In this document: in pieces, positions 1 through 6,026 of the stretch
Position numbering within the stretch: position 1 is the first letter of the stretch
Layout of the letters: every line of letters starts with the position of its first letter
NCBI GenBank assembly: GCA_051657745.1
Contig: JBOFLG010000247.1
Span: 1 to 12,227 of the forward strand
DNA from: JBOFLG01 sp051657745
Lineage (GTDB): Bacteria; Actinomycetota; Actinomycetes; Actinomycetales; Dermatophilaceae
DNA length: 12,227 bases
Direction of reading: 5' to 3'
The notes under the pieces: model-generated
Seen by the model: the letters and a program-made list of their open reading frames with translations, nothing else
Database searches by the model: none
What the model was told of the DNA's origin: nothing
Program-made: the position numbers and the translations under genes

Positions 1-34
1 TGGCGGGTGCGGGGCGCGGCGGGGCGCGGAGGCG

Positions 35-901
35 TCATCCGGCATGGGGTGCCTCGGCGATTCGGGCCACCACGTCGGCGAGTAGCCGGCCGCACCTGGC
101 GGCCGCGGACCGGCCCGCGTCGAGCACCTCCTGGTGCGAGAGCGGCGAGTCCGACAGGCCGGCCGCCGGGTTGGTGACCAGGGCGATGCCCAGCACCTCC
201 AGGCCGGCCTGCCGGGCGGCGATTGCCTCGAGCGTGGTCGACATGCCGACGAGATCGCCGCCGAGGGTGCGCGCCATCCGCACTTCCGCCGGCGTTTCGT
301 ACTGCGGCCCACGGAACTGCACGTAGACGCCCTCGTCGAGGGTGCGGTCGACCTCCCGAGCGAGCGTTCGCAGCCGCGCTGAGTAGAGGTCGGTGAGGTC
401 GACAAAGGTCGCACCCTCCAGCGGTGACGCGCCGGTGAGGTTGATGTGGTCGCTGATCAGCACCGGGGTGCCCGGCGCCCACTCCGCCCGGAGCCCGCCG
501 CAGCCGTTGGTCAGCACGATGGTCGAGCAGCCAGCGGCCGCGGCGGTACGCACGGCGTGCACGACCGCCCGCACCCCGCGGCCTTCGTAGTAGTGGGTGC
601 GGGTGCCGTAGACGAGTGCCCGGCAGTCAGTGCCAGCGACCGCTACTGACCGGATCGTGCCCGAGTGGCCGCTGACGGCGGCGGGGGAGAAGCCGGGCAC
701 CTCGGCGTTGCCGATCTCGGCGATGGTCTCGCCGACCAGGTCAGCGGCGTGGCCCCACCCGGAGCCCAGCACGAGCGCGAGGTCGTGGCGTGCGGTGCCG
801 CTGCGGTCGCGGATGACGCGGGCGGCGGCCGCCGCGACCGCAGCGGGGTCTGCGGCCGCCGCATCGAGGGCATTCTCGTGCGGCTCCACGGCATCGGTCA
901 C
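35..901 (-). CDS. punA: Purine nucleoside phosphorylase (trimeric, PNP-I type)
   Basis: Phosphorolysis of purine (deoxy)nucleosides such as inosine and guanosine to base plus (deoxy)ribose 1-phosphate, a cytoplasmic salvage step. Read from the GTG at 901 the protein has 288 residues, the usual size of the low-mass trimeric class. Visible motifs: LGSGWG at 45-50 (phosphate-binding loop), GHSG at 78-81, THYYEGR at 102-108, TNGCGG at 131-136, GPQYETPAE at 198-206 (purine site region with its Glu), GMSTTLEA at about 219-226, and VTNPAAG further on. The frame stays open up to an ATG at 1015, but that would overlap the preceding Roadblock gene (stop at 952) and add an Arg-rich stretch unlike the family, so GTG 901 is preferred; no strong ribosome binding site is seen. 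It lies 50 bases after the Roadblock gene on the same strand and may be co-transcribed. The family call is firm; the start is less so. Confidence 0.93.
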   Translation of the reverse strand: MTDAVEPHENALDAAAADPAAVAAAAARVIRDRSGTARHDLALVLGSGWGHAADLVGETIAEIGNAEVPGFSPAAVSGHSGTIRSVAVAGTDCRALVYGTRTHYYEGRGVRAVVHAVRTAAAAGCSTIVLTNGCGGLRAEWAPGTPVLISDHINLTGASPLEGATFVDLTDLYSARLRTLAREVDRTLDEGVYVQFRGPQYETPAEVRMARTLGGDLVGMSTTLEAIAARQAGLEVLGIALVTNPAAGLSDSPLSHQEVLDAGRSAAARCGRLLADVVARIAEAPHAG

Positions 902-951
902 GGCCCGCAGCCTAGTGCGGGTGCGCCGGCTGCCAGGTGCGTCCGAGCCGG

Positions 952-1329
952 TCAGCCGGCCATGAGGGCGACCAGCGCGGTGTCGGGGTCGAGGCTGTCG
1001 ACGAGCCGGCGGCATTTGCGGTCGAGCAGGGTGATGTTCACCTCGGTCGTGCAGAACACCGCGAGGACGTGCGAGTCGCCCGCTCCGTAGACCACGAGGC
1101 AGCCGTCGCTACTCCGCATGACCGCCTCGGTGAACTCGCCCTGACCCAGCATCGTTGCGGTGTGCCGCCCAAGGCCGAGGACCGCGGCCGCGGTGGCCGC
1201 AGCGCTGCCACCGGTGACGTCGTCGCGGGTGTCGACCACGGGCAGACCGTCGCTGCTGCACAGCAGGACTCGCTGGATGCCGGGCAGGTCCTGTCGCAGT
1301 TCGGCGATGGAGTCGAGGAATGAGGTCAT
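952..1329 (-). CDS. Roadblock/LC7 domain protein A1 (MglB/CvnB-like, probable GTPase partner)
   Basis: A 125-residue single-domain protein with the Roadblock/LC7 pattern: an N-terminal helix, then GIQRVLLCSSDGLPV (a beta hairpin with the SDGLP turn), an Ala-rich central helix (about 41-62), and strands around GCLVVYG and VLAVFC. Proteins of this kind (MglB, CvnB) are dimeric and act as GTPase-activating or scaffolding partners of a neighbouring small GTPase. That role is inferred here from the GTPase gene ending 12 bases upstream. It is about 58% identical to the second copy at 2582-2938 (69 of 118 aligned residues, counted by eye). Cysteines at 24, 77, 93 and 106 occupy the same positions in both copies, which is unusual for a cytoplasmic Roadblock protein. 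Last gene of the second gene set before the phosphorylase. Confidence 0.9.
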   Translation of the reverse strand: MTSFLDSIAELRQDLPGIQRVLLCSSDGLPVVDTRDDVTGGSAAATAAAVLGLGRHTATMLGQGEFTEAVMRSSDGCLVVYGAGDSHVLAVFCTTEVNITLLDRKCRRLVDSLDPDTALVALMAG

Positions 1330-1341
1330 CTCCGACCCCGC

Positions 1342-1968
1342 TCAGACTGCCAGAGGCATCGGGCCGCGCTCGACCGCGCCAATCGCCGGTGCGCTCGCCA
1401 ACTCCACGGGGTCGGCGCTACCGATCCGCTCGAACACCTCGAACAGCAGCGACAGCAGCAGGCTGCGGCACTGGTCCGGGTCCCGAGCATCGGTGGCGCT
1501 CACCTGAGTTCGTGGCACGCCGAGTGTGGTCGCCAGGTGGGCGATCTGAGCGGTGCCGCGAACGCCTGGCTCGGTACGGCTGGCGCCGACCACGACCGGA
1601 AGGTCCGGATGCCGCTCCCGGAACGTGCCGAGGATGTCGGCCGCCTCAGTGATGCTGTCTGCCGAACTGGTGTCCACCAGCAGCACGCAGCCGTTGGCCC
1701 CCTCGGACAGGATGCGCCACATGAACTCGAAGCGGGCCTGCCCAGGGGTGCCGAAGAACAGGAGCTCGACACCGTTGTGCTGGTTGTTGCTGTCCAGGGT
1801 GATCGAGCCGTAGTCCATCGCCACCGTGGTGTTGCTCTTGCGTGCTGCGGACTCGTCGCTGACGCCGGTCTCGGTCTTGACCACGGGGGTGTCCGAGATG
1901 GCGTTGATGAAGGTGGTCTTGCCGGCTCCGAACGGACCGGTCACCACCACTTTGAAAATCGTCGACAT
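1342..1968 (-). CDS. Small Ras-like GTPase G1 (MglA/CvnD-like, COG2229 type)
   Basis: A 208-residue cytoplasmic P-loop protein, expected to switch between nucleotide states under control of the neighbouring Roadblock proteins. Visible: Walker A/G1 GPFGAGKT at 11-18 with Lys17; a Thr pair in NTTVAMDYGS (46-55) as the switch I candidate; G3 as FFGTPGQARF at 71-80, where Gly73 replaces the usual Asp of DxxG and Pro75 is as in CvnD proteins. At the G4 position (about 125-133) the sequence is VVVGASRTE, with no NKxD. SATDARD at about 157-163 may be the G5 region. The start ATG follows GAGGGGG, a clear ribosome binding site, and lies 12 bases after the stop of B1. The C-terminal tail of about 25 residues is poorly conserved against the paralogue G2 (about 70% identical overall, more in the N-terminal half). 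Annotation as ATP/GTP-binding protein is secure; nucleotide preference is open. Confidence 0.93.
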   Translation of the reverse strand: MSTIFKVVVTGPFGAGKTTFINAISDTPVVKTETGVSDESAARKSNTTVAMDYGSITLDSNNQHNGVELLFFGTPGQARFEFMWRILSEGANGCVLLVDTSSADSITEAADILGTFRERHPDLPVVVGASRTEPGVRGTAQIAHLATTLGVPRTQVSATDARDPDQCRSLLLSLLFEVFERIGSADPVELASAPAIGAVERGPMPLAV

Positions 1969-1980
1969 CAGTCAGCCCCC

Positions 1981-2352
1981 TCAGATGACCAGGTCGCGTT
2001 CGAGCCCGCTGAGCTGGCGGCGAGCCAAGGCGAGGTTGGCCTGGTTGCGGTTCAGCGCCAGGTAGAGGAACAGCCCTTCGCCATCCTTACCGGAGATCAT
2101 CCGGATGAGGTGGTACTGGCTGGTGAGGGTGATCAGGATGTCTTCGATGCTGTCGCTGAGGCCGAGCCGTTCGGCGGCGCGCAACTTGGCGCGGACCACC
2201 TCGGTGTTGGCGGCGGCGGCGATCTCGAGGTCCAGTTCGGGCCCGCCGCCGCGGGTGCCGAGGGTCATGCCGCTGCTGTACTCGACGAGCGCTACTCCGA
2301 GCGCTCCGTCGATATCCATGGCGAACTTGAGGGTGTCGATGACGTTGCTCAT
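1981..2352 (-). CDS. Roadblock/LC7-like protein B1
   Basis: A 123-residue protein without cysteines. The start is the ATG at 2352 (MSNVIDTLKF), preceded by a CAGGGAAA ribosome binding site; the frame is open further upstream to 2448, but that extension is low-complexity and is not conserved in the paralogue. The pattern is Roadblock-like: DGALGVALVEYSSGMTLG (a two-strand hairpin around the SSGM turn), an acidic/Ala-rich helix (LDLEIAAAANTEVVRAK), then EDILITLTSQYHLIRMI and GLFLYLALNR strands and a final helix ending LERDLVI. It is 91% identical to B2 at 3584-3955 (112 of 123, counted by eye), far more than the other members of the two gene sets. It is the first gene of the B1-G1-A1 set, and the stop is 12 bases before the GTPase start. 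The likely job is as scaffold or regulator of the GTPase; this is inferred from fold and position. Confidence 0.88.
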   Translation of the reverse strand: MSNVIDTLKFAMDIDGALGVALVEYSSGMTLGTRGGGPELDLEIAAAANTEVVRAKLRAAERLGLSDSIEDILITLTSQYHLIRMISGKDGEGLFLYLALNRNQANLALARRQLSGLERDLVI

Positions 2353-2449
2353 GGTGGGTTTCCCTGCCCCTGTCTTAACAGGCCGAGATGCCGGCCCGGT
2401 GGTGGTGGTCGAGGAGACAGTACCCACCGCACGGCCGATTCGTCCCACC

Positions 2450-2458
2450 TTTGTCTAA
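2450..2458 (-). promoter_or_regulatory. Shared upstream element TTAGACAAA before B1
   Basis: On the minus strand the 9-mer TTAGACAAA lies 97 bases upstream of the B1 start. The same 9-mer occurs 83 bases upstream of B2 (4039-4047), and these are the only two places where it precedes a gene of this type. In both cases a GAC-containing -35-like hexamer (GGGACG here, GCGACA at the other copy) follows within about ten bases. An AT-containing -10 candidate follows 17-18 bases later: TACTGT here, TCTAAA at the other copy. It may be part of a promoter or a regulator site. The 2353-2581 gap also holds a small hairpin (CCTGT/ACAGG, 2369-2382) just upstream of the B1 ribosome binding site, and no gene. 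Confidence 0.35.
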
Positions 2459-2581
2459 GGTTGGTGTCATCGTTCGCACGTCCGCCGCATGAACTGCTGG
2501 TTGTGCCTTACTGTTCGCGGCCGCACCGGGCGGGCCCCGGCATCTGGCATCCGTGGTCGGGTGGGCCGGTGGGCTCGCCGA

Positions 2582-2938
2582 TCAGGCGGGGGCCATGTCG
2601 AGCGCACCCACGATGCGGCTACACACCCGACGCAGCAGGGTGAGGTTGGCGCCGTCGCCGCAGAACACTCCGAGCACCCGGTTCGCGCCGATGCCGTAGA
2701 CGACCAGGCAGCCGTCGGTGCTTCGGATCACCGCCTCGCTGAACTGCCCGTGGCCCAACATGCTCGCGCTGTGGTGGCCGATGCCGAGCACCGCGGCCGC
2801 CGTCGCGGCCGAGCTTCCGACGGTGACGCCACCGAGCGTGTCGTCGATCGGGAGTCCGTCACTGGTGCACACCAGGATTCGGGTGATGCCGTCGACCGCG
2901 GCATGCAGTTCGGCGACCGCGTCGTCGAAGGCGCTCAT
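2582..2938 (-). CDS. Roadblock/LC7 domain protein A2 (MglB/CvnB-like)
   Basis: A 118-residue paralogue of A1 with the same layout: helix 1, GITRILVCTSDGLPI hairpin, Ala-rich helix (SSAATAAAVLGIG), GCLVVYG and VLGVFC strands, and a C-terminal helix with RRVCSRIV. Cys24, Cys77, Cys93 and Cys106 align exactly with A1. The ATG at 2938 overlaps the GTPase G2 stop in the ATGA at 2935-2938, so translation is probably coupled and the two products made in fixed ratio. A longer open frame to 3304 only shadows the GTPase gene. Last gene of the B2-G2-A2 set; the 229-base gap that follows separates it from B1. Role as GTPase partner is inferred from the family (MglB, CvnB) and position. Confidence 0.9.
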   Translation of the reverse strand: MSAFDDAVAELHAAVDGITRILVCTSDGLPIDDTLGGVTVGSSAATAAAVLGIGHHSASMLGHGQFSEAVIRSTDGCLVVYGIGANRVLGVFCGDGANLTLLRRVCSRIVGALDMAPA

Positions 2939-3552
2939 GCGGCCCCGGCCGCCATCGCGACCGGCTGGCCCTCGGGGCCCACAGTTGCCTGCGTGCCGTA
3001 GTCGGTGGAGTTGTCGAACACGGCGAACATCAGCGACAACAGCAGGCTGCGGCAGCTGTTCGGGTCGCGAGCATCGACGGCGAACACCACCGACGACGGC
3101 AGCCCGAGGGCCGCTGCGACCTGGTCGAGTTGAGCGCGCCCCGCGGCGCCGGCCTCCGTGCGGCCGGCGCCGACGACGACCGTGAGGTCGGGGTCGCGTT
3201 CGGTGAAGACGCGCAGGATGTCGCGCGCCTCGTCGATGCTCTCGGGTCGGCTGGCGTCGAGGAGGACGACGTAGCCATGGGTCCCCTCGGACAGGATGCG
3301 CCACATGAACTCGAATCGGGCCTGGCCCGGGGTGCCGAAGAACAGCAGTTCGACACCATCGTGCTCGCTGTCACCGTGCAGCGTGATGCTTCCGTAGTCC
3401 ATCGCCACGGTGGTGTTCGACTTCAGTTCGGCGGTCTCGTCGCTGACCCCGGTCTCGGTGTTGACGACCGGAGTGTCGGAGACCGCGGTGATGAAGGTGG
3501 TCTTGCCGGCCCCGAATGGCCCGGTGACCACGACTTTCAGCGTCGTCGGCAT
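2935..3552 (-). CDS. Small Ras-like GTPase G2 (MglA/CvnD-like, COG2229 type)
   Basis: A 205-residue paralogue of G1. P-loop GPFGAGKT at 11-18; the block from NTTVAMDYGS through GTPGQARFEFMWRILSEG is nearly identical to G1, so the nucleotide pocket and switch regions are under strong constraint. At the G4 position it reads VVVGAGRTE, again without NKxD or NxxD, and VDARDP is the G5 candidate. The two paralogues diverge mainly after residue 94 and in the C-terminal tail, which here is Ala/Gly-rich. The ATG at 3552 follows a GAGGA ribosome binding site 31 bases after the stop of B2, and the stop overlaps the start of A2. There is no membrane segment or C-terminal lipidation motif, so it is a soluble cytoplasmic protein unless recruited by a partner. 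Confidence 0.93.
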   Translation of the reverse strand: MPTTLKVVVTGPFGAGKTTFITAVSDTPVVNTETGVSDETAELKSNTTVAMDYGSITLHGDSEHDGVELLFFGTPGQARFEFMWRILSEGTHGYVVLLDASRPESIDEARDILRVFTERDPDLTVVVGAGRTEAGAAGRAQLDQVAAALGLPSSVVFAVDARDPNSCRSLLLSLMFAVFDNSTDYGTQATVGPEGQPVAMAAGAA

Positions 3553-3583
3553 GGTGGCTGTCCTCGTCCAGTCAGGTCATCGC

Positions 3584-3955
3584 TCAGATGACGAGGTCGC
3601 GTTCGAGCCCGCTCAGCTGGCGGCGGGCCATGGCGAGGTTGGCCTGGCTCTTGTTGAGGGCGAGGTAGAGGAACAGGCCTTCGCCGTCCTTGCCGGAGAT
3701 CATCCGGATCATGTGGTACTGGCTGGAGAGGGTGATCAGGATGTCCTCGATGCTGTCGCTGAGGCCGAGCCGTTCGGCGGCGCGCAGTTTGGCGCGGACC
3801 ACCTCGGTGTTGGCGGCGGCCGCGATCTCCAGGTCGAGGTCGGCGCCACCCCCACGGGTACCGAGGGTCATTCCGCTGCTGTACTCGACCAGCGCGACCC
3901 CGATCGCGCCGTCGATGTCCATGGCGAGCTTGAGGCTGTCGTTGACGTTGCTCAT
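3584..3955 (-). CDS. Roadblock/LC7-like protein B2
   Basis: A 123-residue paralogue of B1, starting MSNVNDSLKL after an AAAGGA ribosome binding site. Only 11 positions differ from B1, almost all conservative (for example Ile/Leu, Glu/Asp, Arg/Lys). Same Roadblock-like pattern: DGAIGVALVEYSSGMTLG, LDLEIAAAANTEVVRAK, EDILITLSSQYHMIRMI, GLFLYLALNK. First gene of the B2-G2-A2 set, divergent from the flavoprotein gene at 4147. The strong conservation of B against the drift of A suggests that B contacts something common to both sets (inference). The upstream extension of the frame to 4126 is rejected because it is not shared with B1 and begins beyond the shared upstream element. Confidence 0.88.
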   Translation of the reverse strand: MSNVNDSLKLAMDIDGAIGVALVEYSSGMTLGTRGGGADLDLEIAAAANTEVVRAKLRAAERLGLSDSIEDILITLSSQYHMIRMISGKDGEGLFLYLALNKSQANLAMARRQLSGLERDLVI

Positions 3956-4146
3956 GGTGATTCCTTTGTGTGGTGGACCGCCCGACCGTCGAGCGACATC
4001 TCTGAATTTAGAACCACCACCCCGAGCGTTGTCGCAGGTTTGTCTAACGGGGGCCGTTTGGGGGAGTCGCCTGCTCCGAATGGGCGAACGCTGCCTCCGG
4101 CCGCTGCGGGTCCGGAGCGGCGGCACCGCGGTGCGAAGATGAGCGG
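3956..4146. promoter_or_regulatory. Divergent intergenic region between B2 and the LpdA-like gene
   Basis: A 191-base gap that must hold promoters for both directions. On the minus strand it contains TTAGACAAA (4039-4047), then GCGACA and TCTAAA with 17 bases between them, the best -35/-10 candidate for B2. No convincing plus-strand promoter for 4147 was found. The AT-containing patch around 4001-4016 is the lowest-GC point of this neighbourhood. Confidence 0.4.
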
Positions 4147-5550
4147 GTGAGTCACCATTCCGCCACGGTCGTGGTCGTCGGGGGTGGGCCGGGCGGCTAT
4201 GAAGCAGCGTTGGTCGCCGCCCACCTCGGTGCCGACGTCACGGTGGTGGAGCGTCACGGCCTCGGCGGTGCTGCGGTGCTCACCGACTGCGTGCCCAGCA
4301 AGACCCTCGTCGCGACCGCCGACTACCTCAGCGAGTTCTCCACTGCCGCCGACCTCGGCGTGCACCTCACCGATCGCGAGGGTGACCCGGTCGACACCGC
4401 GGTCGCCGACCTCGGCGCGGTGAACCACCGAGTTCGCGACCTCGCCGCAGCCCAGAGCGCCGACATCACCAGCCGGCTGCGCGAGGTGGGCATCCGAGTC
4501 GTCAGCGGCACGGCATCCCTCACCACACCGACCGAGGTCGCGGTGGTCGCCGATGACGGCGAGCTCACCCTGGCCGCCGACGTCGTGCTCCTCGCCACCG
4601 GCGCCTCCCCGCGGGTGCTGGACACCGCGCGGCCCGACGGCGAGCGGATCCTGACCTGGCAGCAGGTGTACGACCTGCCGACCCTCCCCGAACGGCTCGT
4701 GGTGGTGGGCTCTGGAGTCACCGGCGCCGAGCTCGCCCAGGCCTACCTCGGCCTCGGCTCCGAGGTGGTGCTCGTCTCCTCGCGCGAGCGGGTGCTGCCC
4801 GGCGAGGACCCGGACGCCGCCACGGTGATCGAGAACGTGTTCACCACACGGGGGATGGACGTGCTCGGCCAGTCCCGGATGGTGGCCATCGAACGCACCG
4901 CCGACGGCGTCCTGGTGCGGCTCGAGGACGGCCGCGAGGTTGCCGGTTCGCACGCCCTGCTGGCGGTCGGGTCGGTGCCGCGTACCAGTGGAATCGGCCT
5001 GAGCGAGAACGGTATCGAGTTGTCGCCGGCGGGCCACGTCGTCGTCGACCGGGTCTCGCGCACGTCAGTGCGAGGGGTCTACGCGGCCGGCGACTGCACC
5101 GGGGTGCTTCCGCTGGCCTCGGTGGCCGCGATGCAGGGCCGGATCGCGATGCAGCACGCCCTCGGTGACGCGGTGGCTCCGCTTGCGCTCGGGGTGGTGT
5201 CGGCCACCATCTTCACCGACCCTGAGATCGCCACGGTCGGGGTGTCCCAGCGCGATGTCGAGGAACGGCGTGTCGATGCCGACGTGGTCATGCTGCCGCT
5301 GGCCCGGAACCCGCGGGCCAAGATGCTCGGCATCACGGACGGGTTCGTCAAGCTGTTTGCGCACCACGGCTCCGGTGCCGTACTCGGGGGTGTCGTCGTC
5401 GCCCCCCGGGCCTCGGAACTGGTGTTTCCCGTGACTCTCGCCGTGCAGCACCAGTTGAACGTCGACCAGCTGGCCTCGACCTTCACGGTCTATCCATCGC
5501 TCACCGGCTCGATCGCCGAGGCGGCCCGGCGGCTGCACGCCACCGACTGA
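4147..5550 (+). CDS. lpdA: LpdA-like NAD(P)H-quinone dehydrogenase (flavoprotein disulfide reductase family)
   Basis: A 467-residue pyridine nucleotide-disulfide oxidoreductase homologue: FAD-binding GGGPGGYEA at 12-20, ATGASP at 150-155, NAD(P)-binding GSGVTGAELA at 188-197, second FAD motif YAAGDC at 312-317, and a C-terminal dimerisation domain from about 340. The active-site segment is GGAAVLTDCVPSK: Ala43 stands where dihydrolipoamide dehydrogenases have the first Cys, so only Cys48 is left. The C-terminal HPTxxE signature is YPSLTGS, so the catalytic His is absent too. Loss of both features is known for mycobacterial LpdA, which reduces quinones and not lipoamide, and the same is inferred here. 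The start is a GTG at 4147; an ATG nine bases earlier is out of frame and stops at once. The ribosome binding site is weak. Divergent from the Roadblock/GTPase genes; probably a single-gene unit. Confidence 0.92.
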   Translation: MSHHSATVVVVGGGPGGYEAALVAAHLGADVTVVERHGLGGAAVLTDCVPSKTLVATADYLSEFSTAADLGVHLTDREGDPVDTAVADLGAVNHRVRDLAAAQSADITSRLREVGIRVVSGTASLTTPTEVAVVADDGELTLAADVVLLATGASPRVLDTARPDGERILTWQQVYDLPTLPERLVVVGSGVTGAELAQAYLGLGSEVVLVSSRERVLPGEDPDAATVIENVFTTRGMDVLGQSRMVAIERTADGVLVRLEDGREVAGSHALLAVGSVPRTSGIGLSENGIELSPAGHVVVDRVSRTSVRGVYAAGDCTGVLPLASVAAMQGRIAMQHALGDAVAPLALGVVSATIFTDPEIATVGVSQRDVEERRVDADVVMLPLARNPRAKMLGITDGFVKLFAHHGSGAVLGGVVVAPRASELVFPVTLAVQHQLNVDQLASTFTVYPSLTGSIAEAARRLHATD

Positions 5551-5577
5551 GCCCGCGAGCGCCCGGGTCGGCAGGCA

Positions 5578-5596
5578 GGGCTCGGGTGCTGAGCCC
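5578..5596 (+). terminator. Hairpin after the LpdA-like gene
   Basis: GGGCTC (5578-5583), seven-base loop, GAGCCC (5591-5596), 27 bases after the stop codon. A perfect 6-bp stem without a T-run, as is common for actinobacterial terminators. Modest support. Confidence 0.4.
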
Positions 5597-5690
5597 AGTC
5601 CGAGTGCGGTGCCATCCTCCGGGCGCGGGAACTCGCGACGGCGTCGTACGGTTCATCCCAGTAGTTCGGCCCGCATCGAAGGAGAACCAC

Positions 5691-5960
5691 ATGCCACGAC
5701 GCACCACCAAACTCGCCGCGCTCGCCGGTCTGGCCAGGGCCGCTCGGGACTACGCGCGACGGAACCCCCAGCAGGCGTCCTCGGTGATCGACCGGGTCGA
5801 GGCAGCGGTCAGCCGACGTGCTGGGGTCCGTCACGGCGCGAAGGTCGCCAAGGGCAGCCGGGCCCTGCGCCAGGGCCTTGGCCTCCCGCCGGCCGGGAGC
5901 AGCACCGTCGGCTGGAATCGCGGCTCGACCCCGCCGCCCCCACCTCCGCCCCGCTACTGA
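5691..5960 (+). CDS. Small basic protein with polyproline tail, function unknown
   Basis: 89 residues from the ATG at 5691, which is placed by a very good AAGGAGA ribosome binding site eight bases upstream (the frame is open from 5586, but without such a site). The protein is strongly basic (RR and K/R pairs throughout), with an N-terminal amphipathic Ala/Leu/Arg helix (about 5-25), the segment NPQQASSVIDRVEAAVSRR, then GAKVAKGSRALRQGLGL, and ends in seven consecutive prolines followed by RY. No signal peptide, membrane segment or cysteine. The arrangement N-P-x-x-A-x-x-x-I-D-R-V-E is faintly reminiscent of the short mycobacterial Rv0909/MT0933 antitoxin-like proteins. Those are more acidic and no toxin gene is adjacent, so no function is assigned. 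Convergent with the carboxylase gene. Confidence 0.75.
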   Translation: MPRRTTKLAALAGLARAARDYARRNPQQASSVIDRVEAAVSRRAGVRHGAKVAKGSRALRQGLGLPPAGSSTVGWNRGSTPPPPPPPRY

Positions 5961-5971
5961 GGCCGCACCGA

Positions 5972-6021
5972 GCGACTGCCGCGACTTCCGCGACCCGGGT
6001 CGTGGCCGTCGTGGCGGTCGC
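5972..6021 (+). terminator. Long hairpin between convergent genes
   Basis: GCGACTGCCGCGAC (5972-5985) pairs with GTCGTGGCGGTCGC (6008-6021): 14 positions, 12 Watson-Crick plus two G-U pairs in the plus-strand transcript (A-C mismatches on the minus strand). The 22-base loop contains a 12-base palindrome, CGACCCGGGTCG (5991-6002). The element exactly fills the gap between the two stop codons at 5960 and 6027, so it probably ends transcription of the small gene and may also act on the carboxylase transcript. Confidence 0.55.
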
Positions 6022-6026
6022 GGGCG

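Larger units (their letters stand above)
952..3955 (-). repeat. Tandem duplication of a Roadblock-GTPase-Roadblock gene set
   Basis: Two copies of a B-G-A gene set in the same order and strand: 3955-2582 and 2352-952. Identity differs by member: B 91%, G roughly 70%, A 58% (protein level, by eye). Spacing also differs: B/G gap 31 bases in copy 2 and 12 in copy 1; G/A overlap of 4 bases in copy 2 and 12-base gap in copy 1. The copies are therefore old and not a recent assembly-type duplication. Confidence 0.9.

Noticed and set aside
35..1015. Longer phosphorylase start at 1015
   Set aside because: It would overlap the A1 gene by 64 bases and add an Arg/Pro-rich segment not typical of the family; GTG 901 gives the normal length.
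1537..2643. 368-codon plus-strand open frame opposite G1 and B1
   Set aside because: Antisense shadow in GC-rich DNA, crossing two recognised genes and a spacer, with no family features.
952..3955. Classical conservon (cvnABCD)
   Set aside because: No sensor kinase and no DUF742 gene are present, and gene order and the B proteins differ.
3952..5037. 361-codon minus-strand open frame opposite the LpdA-like gene
   Set aside because: Antisense shadow; His/Gly-rich low-complexity composition and no motif.
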